A stretch of 5,840 nucleotides of DNA from an archaeon (GCA_020052325.1 JAGVPF010000103.1:1-5840), one strand, 5' to 3'; positions 1-5,117 are shown, numbered from the stretch's first letter. Notes: generated by a model not told the origin, from the sequence alone. Translations and numbers: made by a program.

Positions 1-745
1 ATTTCTGCAGGTGGTCCCGGAAATTGCCCCGGGCGATGCATATGCCTTCGGATGTCATCAGGTCCCCATCCTGGTAGCTGAACCTGCCATTGCGGAGCGC
101 GATGTACATCGTCTCCGAAACGAACCGGAAATCCCTTTTCTGGAAGATGTCCACGAACTCGATTGCACAAGCGCGGATTTCCCGGAGCGACTTTGCGATT
201 TTTTTCGCATCCTCCTTCTTCGGTATCTTCAGGAAGCCGCCTACCTGCGGAAACGGCGAATGGACCGCCCGTCCCCCAACCAGCACGCACAGGTCGTTTC
301 CGGCGCCCTTCACATCGAAGGCCTTGTGCACCAGGTCGTGCTCGTATCCCTCGTCAGCGAAATCGAGCACCGAGTCCTTCCCGAAAATGTCCGGCAGGCA
401 GAACAGGTACAGGTGCATGGCATGGTCCCGGATGTTCAGCCCGTATAAGAGCAGGTCCCTCAGCTTGACCGTCTGCTCGGAGGGTTCGACCGATAAAGCG
501 TTCTCGACGCAGTTGATGCAGCAGAGCAGGTGTGCAATGGAGCACGTTCCGCATATCCTCGATACTACCTGGTGGATGCCGAGTGCCGGCTTCCCGATGG
601 CCGCTGTCGTGAAGAACCTCTTATTCTCGTCAATCCTCAGTTTCGCGCTGACGACCTTCCCGTTCTTGACAGCGACATCAAGGTCGGTGTGTCCCTCGAT
701 TTTGCTCAGGTTCTTTATCGTTATGTCGAAGCTTTGCTTGTGCAT
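1..745 (-). CDS. NiFe-hydrogenase large (catalytic) subunit, partial: C-terminus beyond the window
   Basis: This is the N-terminal 248 residues of a nickel-dependent hydrogenase large subunit, the protein that holds the NiFe(CN)2CO site where H2 is oxidised or protons are reduced. Translating the minus strand from ATG 745 gives an open frame to the window edge. Visible family marks are KIEGH (residues 15-19), the L1 motif RICGTCSIAH (63-72) with Ni/Fe ligands C65 and C68 and H72, a conserved R..L..LRDH-type helix (95-108), and GGRAVHSPFPQVGG (157-170). The second ligand pair (DPCxxC) would lie beyond position 1 and cannot be checked. It starts 22 nt after the small subunit, behind a G-rich ribosome-binding sequence (minus strand GGGGGGAG), so the two are co-transcribed. 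The motifs look closest to cytosolic group 3-type enzymes, but the subgroup is inference. Oddly, C75, C76 and C79 follow the L1 motif, where small residues are usual. Family assignment is near certain. Confidence 0.95.
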   Translation of the reverse strand, partial: MHKQSFDITIKNLSKIEGHTDLDVAVKNGKVVSAKLRIDENKRFFTTAAIGKPALGIHQVVSRICGTCSIAHLLCCINCVENALSVEPSEQTVKLRDLLLYGLNIRDHAMHLYLFCLPDIFGKDSVLDFADEGYEHDLVHKAFDVKGAGNDLCVLVGGRAVHSPFPQVGGFLKIPKKEDAKKIAKSLREIRACAIEFVDIFQKRDFRFVSETMYIALRNGRFSYQDGDLMTSEGICIARGNFRDHLQK

Positions 746-767
746 GTGGCTCCCCCCATCCCAATCA

Positions 768-1283
768 TTACCCGCTTTTTTCCCCGGGCAGCCCTGCCCC
801 GGCCTTCTTTACCCCGAATTCGACAAGGTACTTGTCAAGGACCTGGAGAAACTTCTGCTCCATCATAGGGCAGCCGTCAACCCTGTCGTCGACCGTGACC
901 ACCTGGTCGAGCCGGAGGACGTCCCTGTATAAATCCCATTTCCGGAGGACCGGCTCGATTTTCGCCTTCAGGTGCTCGGGGAAGGTGTTCCTCTGTGCTG
1001 AAATGCCCCCCGTGCACGCGCACGAACCGATTGCGACGAGGTACTTCGTTTTCCCCCGGATTTCCAGAAGCTTGAGTTTGTCGCGGTCGCTGGATATGGC
1101 TCCTTCAACAAACGCAACGTCCAGCTCGTCGAGGACGTTTTTCGATTTCAACATCTTGCAGTGCCGGAAATCGAGAAGTTTTTTCCATTCGAAATAATGC
1201 TGGTTCATCATCTCGACGAATATTATCGAGCTGTCCTCACAGCACGTGAAGGTGAACCAGCCGATGCGGAGCTTCTTTCCCAT
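768..1283 (-). CDS. NiFe-hydrogenase small subunit (single-cluster, NuoB/20-kDa-like)
   Basis: This 171-aa protein is the electron-transfer partner of the downstream large subunit. It matches the domain shared by hydrogenase small subunits and the complex I 20-kDa (NuoB/PSST) subunit, which binds the [4Fe-4S] cluster nearest the active site. Likely cluster ligands are C14 and C15 (FTCCEDSS), C88 in GSCACTGG and C138 in DGCPM. The length leaves room for only the proximal cluster; there is no ferredoxin-like extension and no Tat signal, so a cytoplasmic enzyme is expected. Typical MvhG, FrhG or sulfhydrogenase delta subunits are longer and carry CxxC at the N-terminus; here the two cysteines are adjacent, as in NuoB. 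The start at 1283 has a GAGGAG ribosome-binding site just upstream (1285-1290). The gene is divergent from the transporter operon and shares its AT-rich promoter region. The electron acceptor cannot be told from this window. Confidence 0.92.
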   Translation of the reverse strand: MGKKLRIGWFTFTCCEDSSIIFVEMMNQHYFEWKKLLDFRHCKMLKSKNVLDELDVAFVEGAISSDRDKLKLLEIRGKTKYLVAIGSCACTGGISAQRNTFPEHLKAKIEPVLRKWDLYRDVLRLDQVVTVDDRVDGCPMMEQKFLQVLDKYLVEFGVKKAGAGLPGEKSG

Positions 1284-1307
1284 GGCTCCTCATTACCTGC
1301 CTCATGC

Positions 1308-1318
1308 TTTAATATTTT
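1308..1318. promoter_or_regulatory. Shared, near-palindromic TATA element for two divergent operons
   Basis: The 54-nt gap between the hydrogenase small subunit and the transporter holds one AT-rich element, TTTAATATTTT on the plus strand and AAAATATTAAA on the minus strand, with the palindrome AATATT at 1311-1316. Its centre lies about 26 nt before the plus-strand ATG (1338), the spacing of a leaderless archaeal transcript, and about 30 nt before the minus-strand ATG (1283). No other TATA-like sequence is present in the gap, so one element probably serves both directions. Transcription start sites are inferred. Confidence 0.6.
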
Positions 1319-1337
1319 CTCGTGCAATCGCACACCC

Positions 1338-2252
1338 ATGGAAAGCAACCTTCGCAAAGGCATCGCTCTTGCCCTGCTTGCCGCGCTCATCAGCGGCTTC
1401 TCGGTGTTCATCAACGGCGTCGCGATTAAGCTCGCCGACCCCGTAGCTTATACGCTTCTCAAGAACGTCGGCGCATTCGCCCTGCTAGCGGCAATCATTC
1501 TCGAATGCGGCGAACTCCGGCACATCCGGAGCCTCTCCCGCAAGCAATGGATGACACTTGTGCTAATCGGCGTCATCGGAGGCAGCATCCCATTCGCGAT
1601 GTTCTTCTATGGCCTGAAACTCGGCGGCGCGGCAGTGAGCTCGTTCATCTTCCGTTCCTTGTTCGTATTCGCCGGCGTCTTCGGCTATCTCATCCTTAAG
1701 GAAGAGCCGGAGCCCCGGGATGTGGCTGCGGGCTTCGCAATCTTGATAGGAAACGCCCTGCTCGTATCGGGCGATTTGCAATTGGGATTGGGCCAGCTAC
1801 TCGTACTGGGCGCGACGATGCTCTGGGCATTGGAATACACGCTCTCCAGGAAAGCACTCTCGGACATCGCTCCAAGGACCCTGATGGCCTCGAGGATGCT
1901 GTTTGGGTCTGTCGTCCTTCTGGCAACAATGGGAATCGGCGGCGCTCTCGGCTCGTTCGCACTAACCAGCATCGAAACCATCCAGTGGCTTTTGCTGACA
2001 TCCGTTGCCCTCGGGGCTTTCATGATGGCATGGTACACTTCGCTGAAATACCTCCCCATCCTCAAGGCCGCAAGCATCCTGGCCCTCGGCGGCATCGTCA
2101 CTGCCGTTCTGGACGCTTTCTTCCTTGGAAAGGCGGTAACACCGGGCGAAGCCGCCGGGCTTTTCATGATACTCATCGGCGTTGCGGCAATCGCAGGGCT
2201 CGCGGCCTTTTCCCGCACATTCGCGCCGCACCTGCAAGTTCGCGGGTCCTGA
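1338..2252 (+). CDS. EamA/DMT-superfamily membrane transporter (10 TM)
   Basis: This 304-aa integral membrane protein has two EamA-like halves, about residues 8-145 and 150-292, each of about five hydrophobic helices with small-residue-rich segments. Length and layout fit the drug/metabolite transporter superfamily, whose members mostly export metabolites or amino acids; the substrate cannot be read from sequence. Recognisable family features are the charged loop KEEPEPRD (121-128) after the fourth helix and a KYLPILKA segment (237-244) opening the last part of repeat 2. The frame is open further upstream to 1161, but that extension would overlap the divergent hydrogenase gene and adds a non-membrane tail. 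The ATG at 1338 starts directly before the first helix and sits at leaderless spacing from the TATA element. The next gene begins 4 nt after its stop, so this is the first gene of an operon. A role linked to the hydrogenase module is only suggested by position. Confidence 0.88.
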   Translation: MESNLRKGIALALLAALISGFSVFINGVAIKLADPVAYTLLKNVGAFALLAAIILECGELRHIRSLSRKQWMTLVLIGVIGGSIPFAMFFYGLKLGGAAVSSFIFRSLFVFAGVFGYLILKEEPEPRDVAAGFAILIGNALLVSGDLQLGLGQLLVLGATMLWALEYTLSRKALSDIAPRTLMASRMLFGSVVLLATMGIGGALGSFALTSIETIQWLLLTSVALGAFMMAWYTSLKYLPILKAASILALGGIVTAVLDAFFLGKAVTPGEAAGLFMILIGVAAIAGLAAFSRTFAPHLQVRGS

Positions 2253-2256
2253 TTGC

Positions 2257-2991
2257 ATGGACGGAACCGAACTCGCGTCTTATTATGCGTTCCCACCGAA
2301 CCGGCACGGCTACTGCGGGACGCGCGGCTTCTGCGCCGCCCTCCGGAATTTCCAGGGGGGAAAAACCGGTCCGGTCTCGCTTCGTACGGAATTGGAGCGC
2401 TTTTCCGCCCATTACGCGTACCTGTCGCTGATTGCGCGCGAAAGCGGCCTCGGCCCTTTCGATAAGGAGGTGGTGCGTGCATTCTGGACCGGGAATGGCC
2501 TTCTCGAATCCGTCCGCCCGGGCGCATTGCGCTCGTTTATTGAAAAAGACCTTTTGAAGGGAAAACAGCCAGCGAGGGCAAGGCGGCTATGCGATGGTTT
2601 GCCAGATGGGCTCCTCCCCCACCACAGCTTCAACGTCCTGTATGTGAATTTCGTCAGCGACTCGGTCCCGCGCACCATTCGCAACTACGATTCCTGCTGC
2701 ATTACCTCCGGGAAAATCCTATCGGTGTCTGGAAAGGACGCAACCCTTCTTCGGCGCTCGATAGGATATGATGGCGGGTTTGCCATCAAGGAAAAGAAAT
2801 CAAGGGTTTTATTCGAGCGTGGCGGAATGCGCTTCGTTTCCGAATTGAAGACGGGGGATGTCGTTTCAGTCCACTGGGGGATGATTATCGAAAAGCTGGG
2901 CGGGAAAGACGAGCGCCTTTTGGACGAGTACACCCTTAAGAATATGCGCGCCATTAACGATTCGGCCGAAAGGAAAAAGATGATACGATGA
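2257..2991 (+). CDS. DUF6390-like protein with C-terminal HypC-like domain (putative hydrogenase-associated factor)
   Basis: This 244-aa soluble protein resembles, from memory, the uncharacterised family labelled DUF6390; the family number is not checked. The N-terminal part (1-140) has the marks I associate with that family: YYAFPPNRHGYCG (9-21), FWTGNGLLESV (76-86) and PHHSFNVLYV (121-130). The C-terminal part (about 145-235) can be laid onto HypC, the small chaperone that carries the Fe(CN)2CO unit during NiFe-hydrogenase maturation. CCITSGKIL (147-155) parallels the HypC start MCLAIPGKV, with C147 at the same distance from Gly-Lys as the essential HypC cysteine, and GDVVSVHWGMIIEKL (200-214) parallels GDYVLVHxGFAIxKL. 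The start at 2257 is chosen because it lies 4 nt after the transporter stop and opens directly into the conserved YYAFPPN region; there is no clear SD sequence, so translation may be coupled. The stop overlaps the next start (ATGA). A maturation role is inference. Confidence 0.8.
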   Translation: MDGTELASYYAFPPNRHGYCGTRGFCAALRNFQGGKTGPVSLRTELERFSAHYAYLSLIARESGLGPFDKEVVRAFWTGNGLLESVRPGALRSFIEKDLLKGKQPARARRLCDGLPDGLLPHHSFNVLYVNFVSDSVPRTIRNYDSCCITSGKILSVSGKDATLLRRSIGYDGGFAIKEKKSRVLFERGGMRFVSELKTGDVVSVHWGMIIEKLGGKDERLLDEYTLKNMRAINDSAERKKMIR

Positions 2992-4199
2992 CAATCAAGG
3001 ACGAGGTTTCAGGATTCCTGGCCACCCCGTTCAACCGCTCCCTCATAATCCTTCTCTTCATCATAGGCGCGGCGCTTCTTGCATTTGAGAGCGCCGCCCC
3101 CCCGCAGGCGGATTATTCGGGCAAGCTTGCGGTCCATTTCTTCTATTCCCCCACATGCCCGCACTGCGCGGCCCAGGAGCCCCTCAATGAGAAGCTGCAA
3201 TCGGATTTCCCCGATATCGTCATCGTCAGGCACGATGTGACTGTGCCTTCGGAATCCCGGCTCATGCTGGTTATGGCCCAGAACTTCAGCATGGGCCCGG
3301 AAAGCCTCGGCACGCCCACGACGATCTTCGGAAACAGGATATTCGTCGGTTTTCAGTCCGAAGAAACGACCGGCGCACTGATGCACGATGCGGTGGAAAA
3401 ATGCCTGGACGAGGGCTGCAGCGGTGCGCCCGTTTCATCAACATCATATGATTTCCTGACTAAGGGGATGGACCTCCCTATCCTTGGGCGGACCGACATA
3501 GCCCAGATGTCCCTCCCGGTCCTTGCCGCGGTCCTCGGCTTTGTCGATGGCTTCAACCCCTGCGCGATGTGGGTCCTCGTCTATCTCATCAGCCTCCTAA
3601 TGAACCTGAATGACAAGCGCCGGCTTGCCCTGATTGTCGGCGTCTTCGTCTTATCCTCCGGCGTGCTTTACTTCCTGTTCATGACGGCATGGCTCAATGC
3701 CTTCCTCTTCCTGGGTTATGTCCGCGCCGTGACGATAATCATCGGGCTTATCGCTTTGGGCGGGGGAATCATTTCCATCCGGGAATTCCTGGAGACAAAA
3801 GGCGCCATGGTCTGCCATGTGGCGGGTGCCGAAGACAGGAAGAAGCTTTCGGCCCGGATGAAGGAGCTTGTGTCGGCTCCGCTGACATGGATGACCTTCG
3901 TCGGAATAGTGTTCCTGGCATTCACGATAAATTCCATCGAGTTCGTCTGCTCGTCTGCCATCCCGGCCGTATTCACGCAGGTCCTGGCATTGAGCAAGCT
4001 CTCGACTCTGGAGTATTACGGCTACATCGCGCTCTATGACATCTTTTTCATGCTCGATGACCTGCTCGTCTTCGGCTCGGCCCTTCTCATAATGAGCAAC
4101 ACCGGAGAGAAGTACGCCAGGTACTGCAAAATCATCGGCGGAGCCGTGATGCTGCTTTTAGGCGTGCTGCTCCTCTTTGCCCCGAATCTTCTGGCCTGA
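2988..4199 (+). CDS. Membrane thioredoxin-CcdA/DsbD-like fusion (thiol-disulfide electron carrier)
   Basis: This 403-aa protein joins a thioredoxin-fold domain to a CcdA/DsbD-type membrane channel for reducing equivalents. After an N-terminal anchor (about 18-33), the thioredoxin domain has the active site CPHC (57-60) in FFYSPTCPHC and the cis-proline TP (109-110). The membrane part (about 174-401, six or more helices) carries the two cysteines expected of CcdA/DsbD: C192 in FNPCAMWVL and C321 in EFVCSSAIP. In that family this pair passes electrons from cytoplasmic thioredoxin across the membrane; here the acceptor would be the tethered outside domain. The anchor followed by the domain fits an extracytoplasmic location. 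Extra cysteines C139/C144 (CLDEGC) and C276 are unexplained. It overlaps the preceding stop by 4 nt (ATGA), so it is translationally coupled in the operon. Disulfide reduction of exported proteins is the likely job; its substrates are unknown. Confidence 0.9.
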   Translation: MTIKDEVSGFLATPFNRSLIILLFIIGAALLAFESAAPPQADYSGKLAVHFFYSPTCPHCAAQEPLNEKLQSDFPDIVIVRHDVTVPSESRLMLVMAQNFSMGPESLGTPTTIFGNRIFVGFQSEETTGALMHDAVEKCLDEGCSGAPVSSTSYDFLTKGMDLPILGRTDIAQMSLPVLAAVLGFVDGFNPCAMWVLVYLISLLMNLNDKRRLALIVGVFVLSSGVLYFLFMTAWLNAFLFLGYVRAVTIIIGLIALGGGIISIREFLETKGAMVCHVAGAEDRKKLSARMKELVSAPLTWMTFVGIVFLAFTINSIEFVCSSAIPAVFTQVLALSKLSTLEYYGYIALYDIFFMLDDLLVFGSALLIMSNTGEKYARYCKIIGGAVMLLLGVLLLFAPNLLA

Positions 4200-4204
4200 G
4201 GGGG

Positions 4205-4345
4205 ACGCTCGTGGAAAGATATAAAAACAGATATTTCACATATATCACCTTAATACCATGTTAAAAAAACGTGAAAATAGACTTTTTCTAACAAAAAAAG
4301 GATAAAATTATAAATTTTTTGTAGAAAGTGTTAAGCTTTTTTCGC
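4205..4345. other. AT-rich non-coding block upstream of the structured RNA
   Basis: This stretch between the thioredoxin-CcdA gene and the structured RNA is strikingly AT-rich, with runs of A and T, against GC-rich genes on both sides. It holds at least two TATA-like sequences, GATATAAAAAC (about 4218-4228) and TTATAAAT (4308-4315), and T-runs such as the one at 4283-4287 that could end transcription of the upstream operon. A 15-codon frame (ATG 4258 to TAA 4305) is present but has no support as a gene. Confidence 0.7.
4308..4315 (+). promoter_or_regulatory. Probable TATA box for the structured RNA / small basic protein unit
   Basis: TTATAAAT sits in an A-rich context after a purine-rich AAAGGAT (a possible BRE). 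Archaeal spacing predicts a transcript start near 4336-4340, about 24 nt before the closing stem of the structured RNA. No comparably good TATA box is seen on the opposite strand to the right of the RNA, which favours plus-strand transcription. The exact start is inferred. Confidence 0.5.
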
Positions 4346-4361
4346 TACAACTACTCTAACC

Positions 4362-4604
4362 TGATGCCTTCGTTTCGGGCATTTCGGTTGTCCTGGAAAG
4401 GATGCGTCCTTTGCAGCCTCTGACAAGCAATCGGCCATAAATTCGGTGACTGGACTATAACTCACCGTACGAAACCCGTGCTTGCTACGCTCGCTTTGGC
4501 GCGATGAAGATAACCTCTAAAGCGCGTGGATGGGTTAAGATTGTAATCCATAATCGCTTGAGGAACTTCCTCACCGAGTCCAGATATCGAAGGCATCATT
4601 TTTT
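4362..4604 (+). ncRNA. Unidentified large structured RNA (stand-alone ncRNA or structured 5' leader)
   Basis: This gene-free stretch folds on paper into a compact RNA. The ends form a perfect 11-bp stem (TGATGCCTTCG 4362-4372 with CGAAGGCATCA 4588-4598) followed by six T. Inside are: GUUUCG/CGAAAC (4372-4377 with 4470-4475, sharing one base with the closing stem); a composite hairpin 4388-4426 capped by AAAGGA-UGCG-UCCUUU (4397-4412); hairpin CGGUGA/UCACCG (4444-4449, 4462-4467); an 11-bp stem with a 2-nt bulge (4485-4497 with 4519-4529); directly abutting it an 8-bp hairpin with loop AGAUUG (4530-4551); and GAGGA-ACU-UCCUC (4560-4572). The loop of the 4444 hairpin, CUGGACU (4450-4456), complements AGUCCAG (4577-4583), a possible pseudoknot. 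G-U pairs (4534/4547, 4486/4528), the TATA box and the U-run all favour the plus strand. I do not see RNase P, SRP or tRNA signatures. Structure is hand-derived; identity is unknown. Confidence 0.65.
4599..4604 (+). terminator. U6 run directly after the closing stem
   Basis: Six T follow the 3' strand of the 11-bp closing stem without a gap. In archaea a U-run alone can end transcription, so this may be the 3' end of the structured RNA. Because the ribosome-binding site of the next ORF begins at the very next base, it could instead act as an attenuator that some transcripts read through. Confidence 0.45.
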
Positions 4605-4609
4605 GGTGA
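4605..4609 (+). promoter_or_regulatory. Shine-Dalgarno GGTGA that sets the start of the small basic protein
   Basis: GGTGA, part of the archaeal consensus GGAGGTGA, lies 5 nt before ATG 4615. It decides in favour of this start over the upstream in-frame ATG at 4504, which lies inside the structured RNA and has no such site. Confidence 0.6.
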
Positions 4610-4614
4610 ACAAA

Positions 4615-4755
4615 ATGGTCAAAAGAAAAAAGGCGGCGAAGCGCAAGCCCATCAAAGCATCAAGGAAGGTTCGCAAGCACGGAAGGCTGCCGGGCAAGAA
4701 GGGGAAGGCCTCAAAGGTCCGGAAACTTAAGCGGCTCGCAAAGTCCGGTCGCTGA
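4615..4755 (+). CDS. 46-aa highly basic protein, putative nucleic-acid binder
   Basis: I do not recognise this protein. From ATG 4615 it has 46 residues, of which 15 are Lys and 8 are Arg, with no acidic residue, no cysteine and no hydrophobic core, so it is probably disordered until it binds nucleic acid. It recalls histone H1 tails and very small basic ribosomal proteins in composition only; no family motif is visible. Gly/Pro breaks (HGRLPGKKG, 22-30) split two Lys/Arg-rich arms. The frame is open back to 4504, but that part covers the structured RNA and lacks a ribosome-binding site. The gene starts 10 nt after the U-run of that RNA, so it is either expressed by read-through with the RNA as its leader, or it is the protein partner of the RNA. 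Both are inference. The short length makes even coding status less than certain, though the SD and composition support it. Confidence 0.65.
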   Translation: MVKRKKAAKRKPIKASRKVRKHGRLPGKKGKASKVRKLKRLAKSGR

Positions 4756-4782
4756 CATCTCGTTTCGTGGCACCCAATTCCA

Positions 4783-4788
4783 TTTAAA
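4783..4788 (+). promoter_or_regulatory. TATA-like box for the Cys/His-rich protein gene
   Basis: TTTAAA lies about 32 nt before ATG 4818 in the 62-nt gap after the small basic gene. Archaeal spacing gives a start a few bases before the ATG, so a leaderless or very short leader is likely; no SD is visible before the ATG. Confidence 0.45.
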
Positions 4789-4817
4789 CTGTTACCTGCT
4801 CATTCCGACCGATTCAT

Positions 4818-5111
4818 ATGGAAGGCCACTGCAAGAAAGGGAAATCGGAAGATGAATGCTGCGGCGGATGCCATAGCCACCATGAAGCACCAAAGGAAAT
4901 CGATGTCAAGGCGCTTGGCCCGGAGGCCGTGGAACTCGCAAAGATGTTCGTGGAAGTGAATGACGGCCTGGTCGGCGCGCTTAAAGCGAGGCAGAAGATT
5001 ATCGAGATGCTCCACGAGAAAGCGAAGACGCCCGAAATGAAGAAGAAGCTGGACAAGGTTATAGACTCCCGGCACCCGGTTTTGCTGCAGTTCGTTTTCG
5101 GGCAGCAGTAA
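4818..5111 (+). CDS. 97-aa protein with Cys/His-rich metal-binding N-terminus, function unknown
   Basis: I do not recognise a named family. The first 22 residues hold four cysteines (C5, C14, C15, C18) and four histidines (H4, H19, H21, H22), ending in CCGGCHSHH (14-22), a cluster well suited to bind a soft metal such as Zn, Ni or Cu. From about residue 28 the chain becomes charged and probably helical: one helix about 36-70 and another about 72-83, consistent with a small helical or dimeric domain. There is no signal peptide or membrane segment. The ATG at 4818 directly opens the metal-binding stretch. The gene has its own TATA-like box, a T5 run 6 nt after its stop, and faces a convergent small gene. 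With a nickel enzyme in the same window, nickel handling is one idea, but it rests only on distance and composition. A Zn-binding regulator or storage protein is equally possible. Confidence 0.75.
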   Translation: MEGHCKKGKSEDECCGGCHSHHEAPKEIDVKALGPEAVELAKMFVEVNDGLVGALKARQKIIEMLHEKAKTPEMKKKLDKVIDSRHPVLLQFVFGQQ

Positions 5112-5117
5112 TGCGCC

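Noticed and set aside
11..932. Long plus-strand open frames (for example 11-448 and 90-932).
   Set aside because: They lie antisense to the hydrogenase subunits, which have clear motifs on the minus strand; the plus-strand translations show no domain.
1161..1337. Upstream extension of the transporter frame to ATG 1161.
   Set aside because: It would overlap the hydrogenase small-subunit gene and cross the promoter; the family start fits ATG 1338.
1685..2527. 280-aa minus-strand frame opposite the transporter and DUF6390-like gene.
   Set aside because: Arg/Pro/Ser-rich shadow of GC-rich coding sequence, spanning two real genes on the other strand.
4258..4305. 15-codon frame (MLKKRENRLFLTKKG) after a TATA-like box.
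   Set aside because: Too short and in AT-rich non-coding sequence; no conservation evidence can be given.
4362..4598. MITE or insertion element with 11-bp terminal inverted repeats TGATGCCTTCG/CGAAGGCATCA.
   Set aside because: No target-site duplication is visible at the flanks (left TAACC, right TTTTTT), and the interior holds many further stems, which fits an RNA better. A genome-wide copy search could still revive this.
4362..4604. RNase P RNA, SRP RNA, group I intron or tRNA.
   Set aside because: The conserved cores are missing on both strands. GAGGAACTTCCTC and GGACTATAA only superficially resemble the RNase P CR I and the group I R element, and the group I S element order is wrong.
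4504..4614. N-terminal extension of the small basic protein to ATG 4504 (83 aa).
   Set aside because: The extension coincides with stems of the structured RNA, has no ribosome-binding site, and differs in composition from the rest of the protein.
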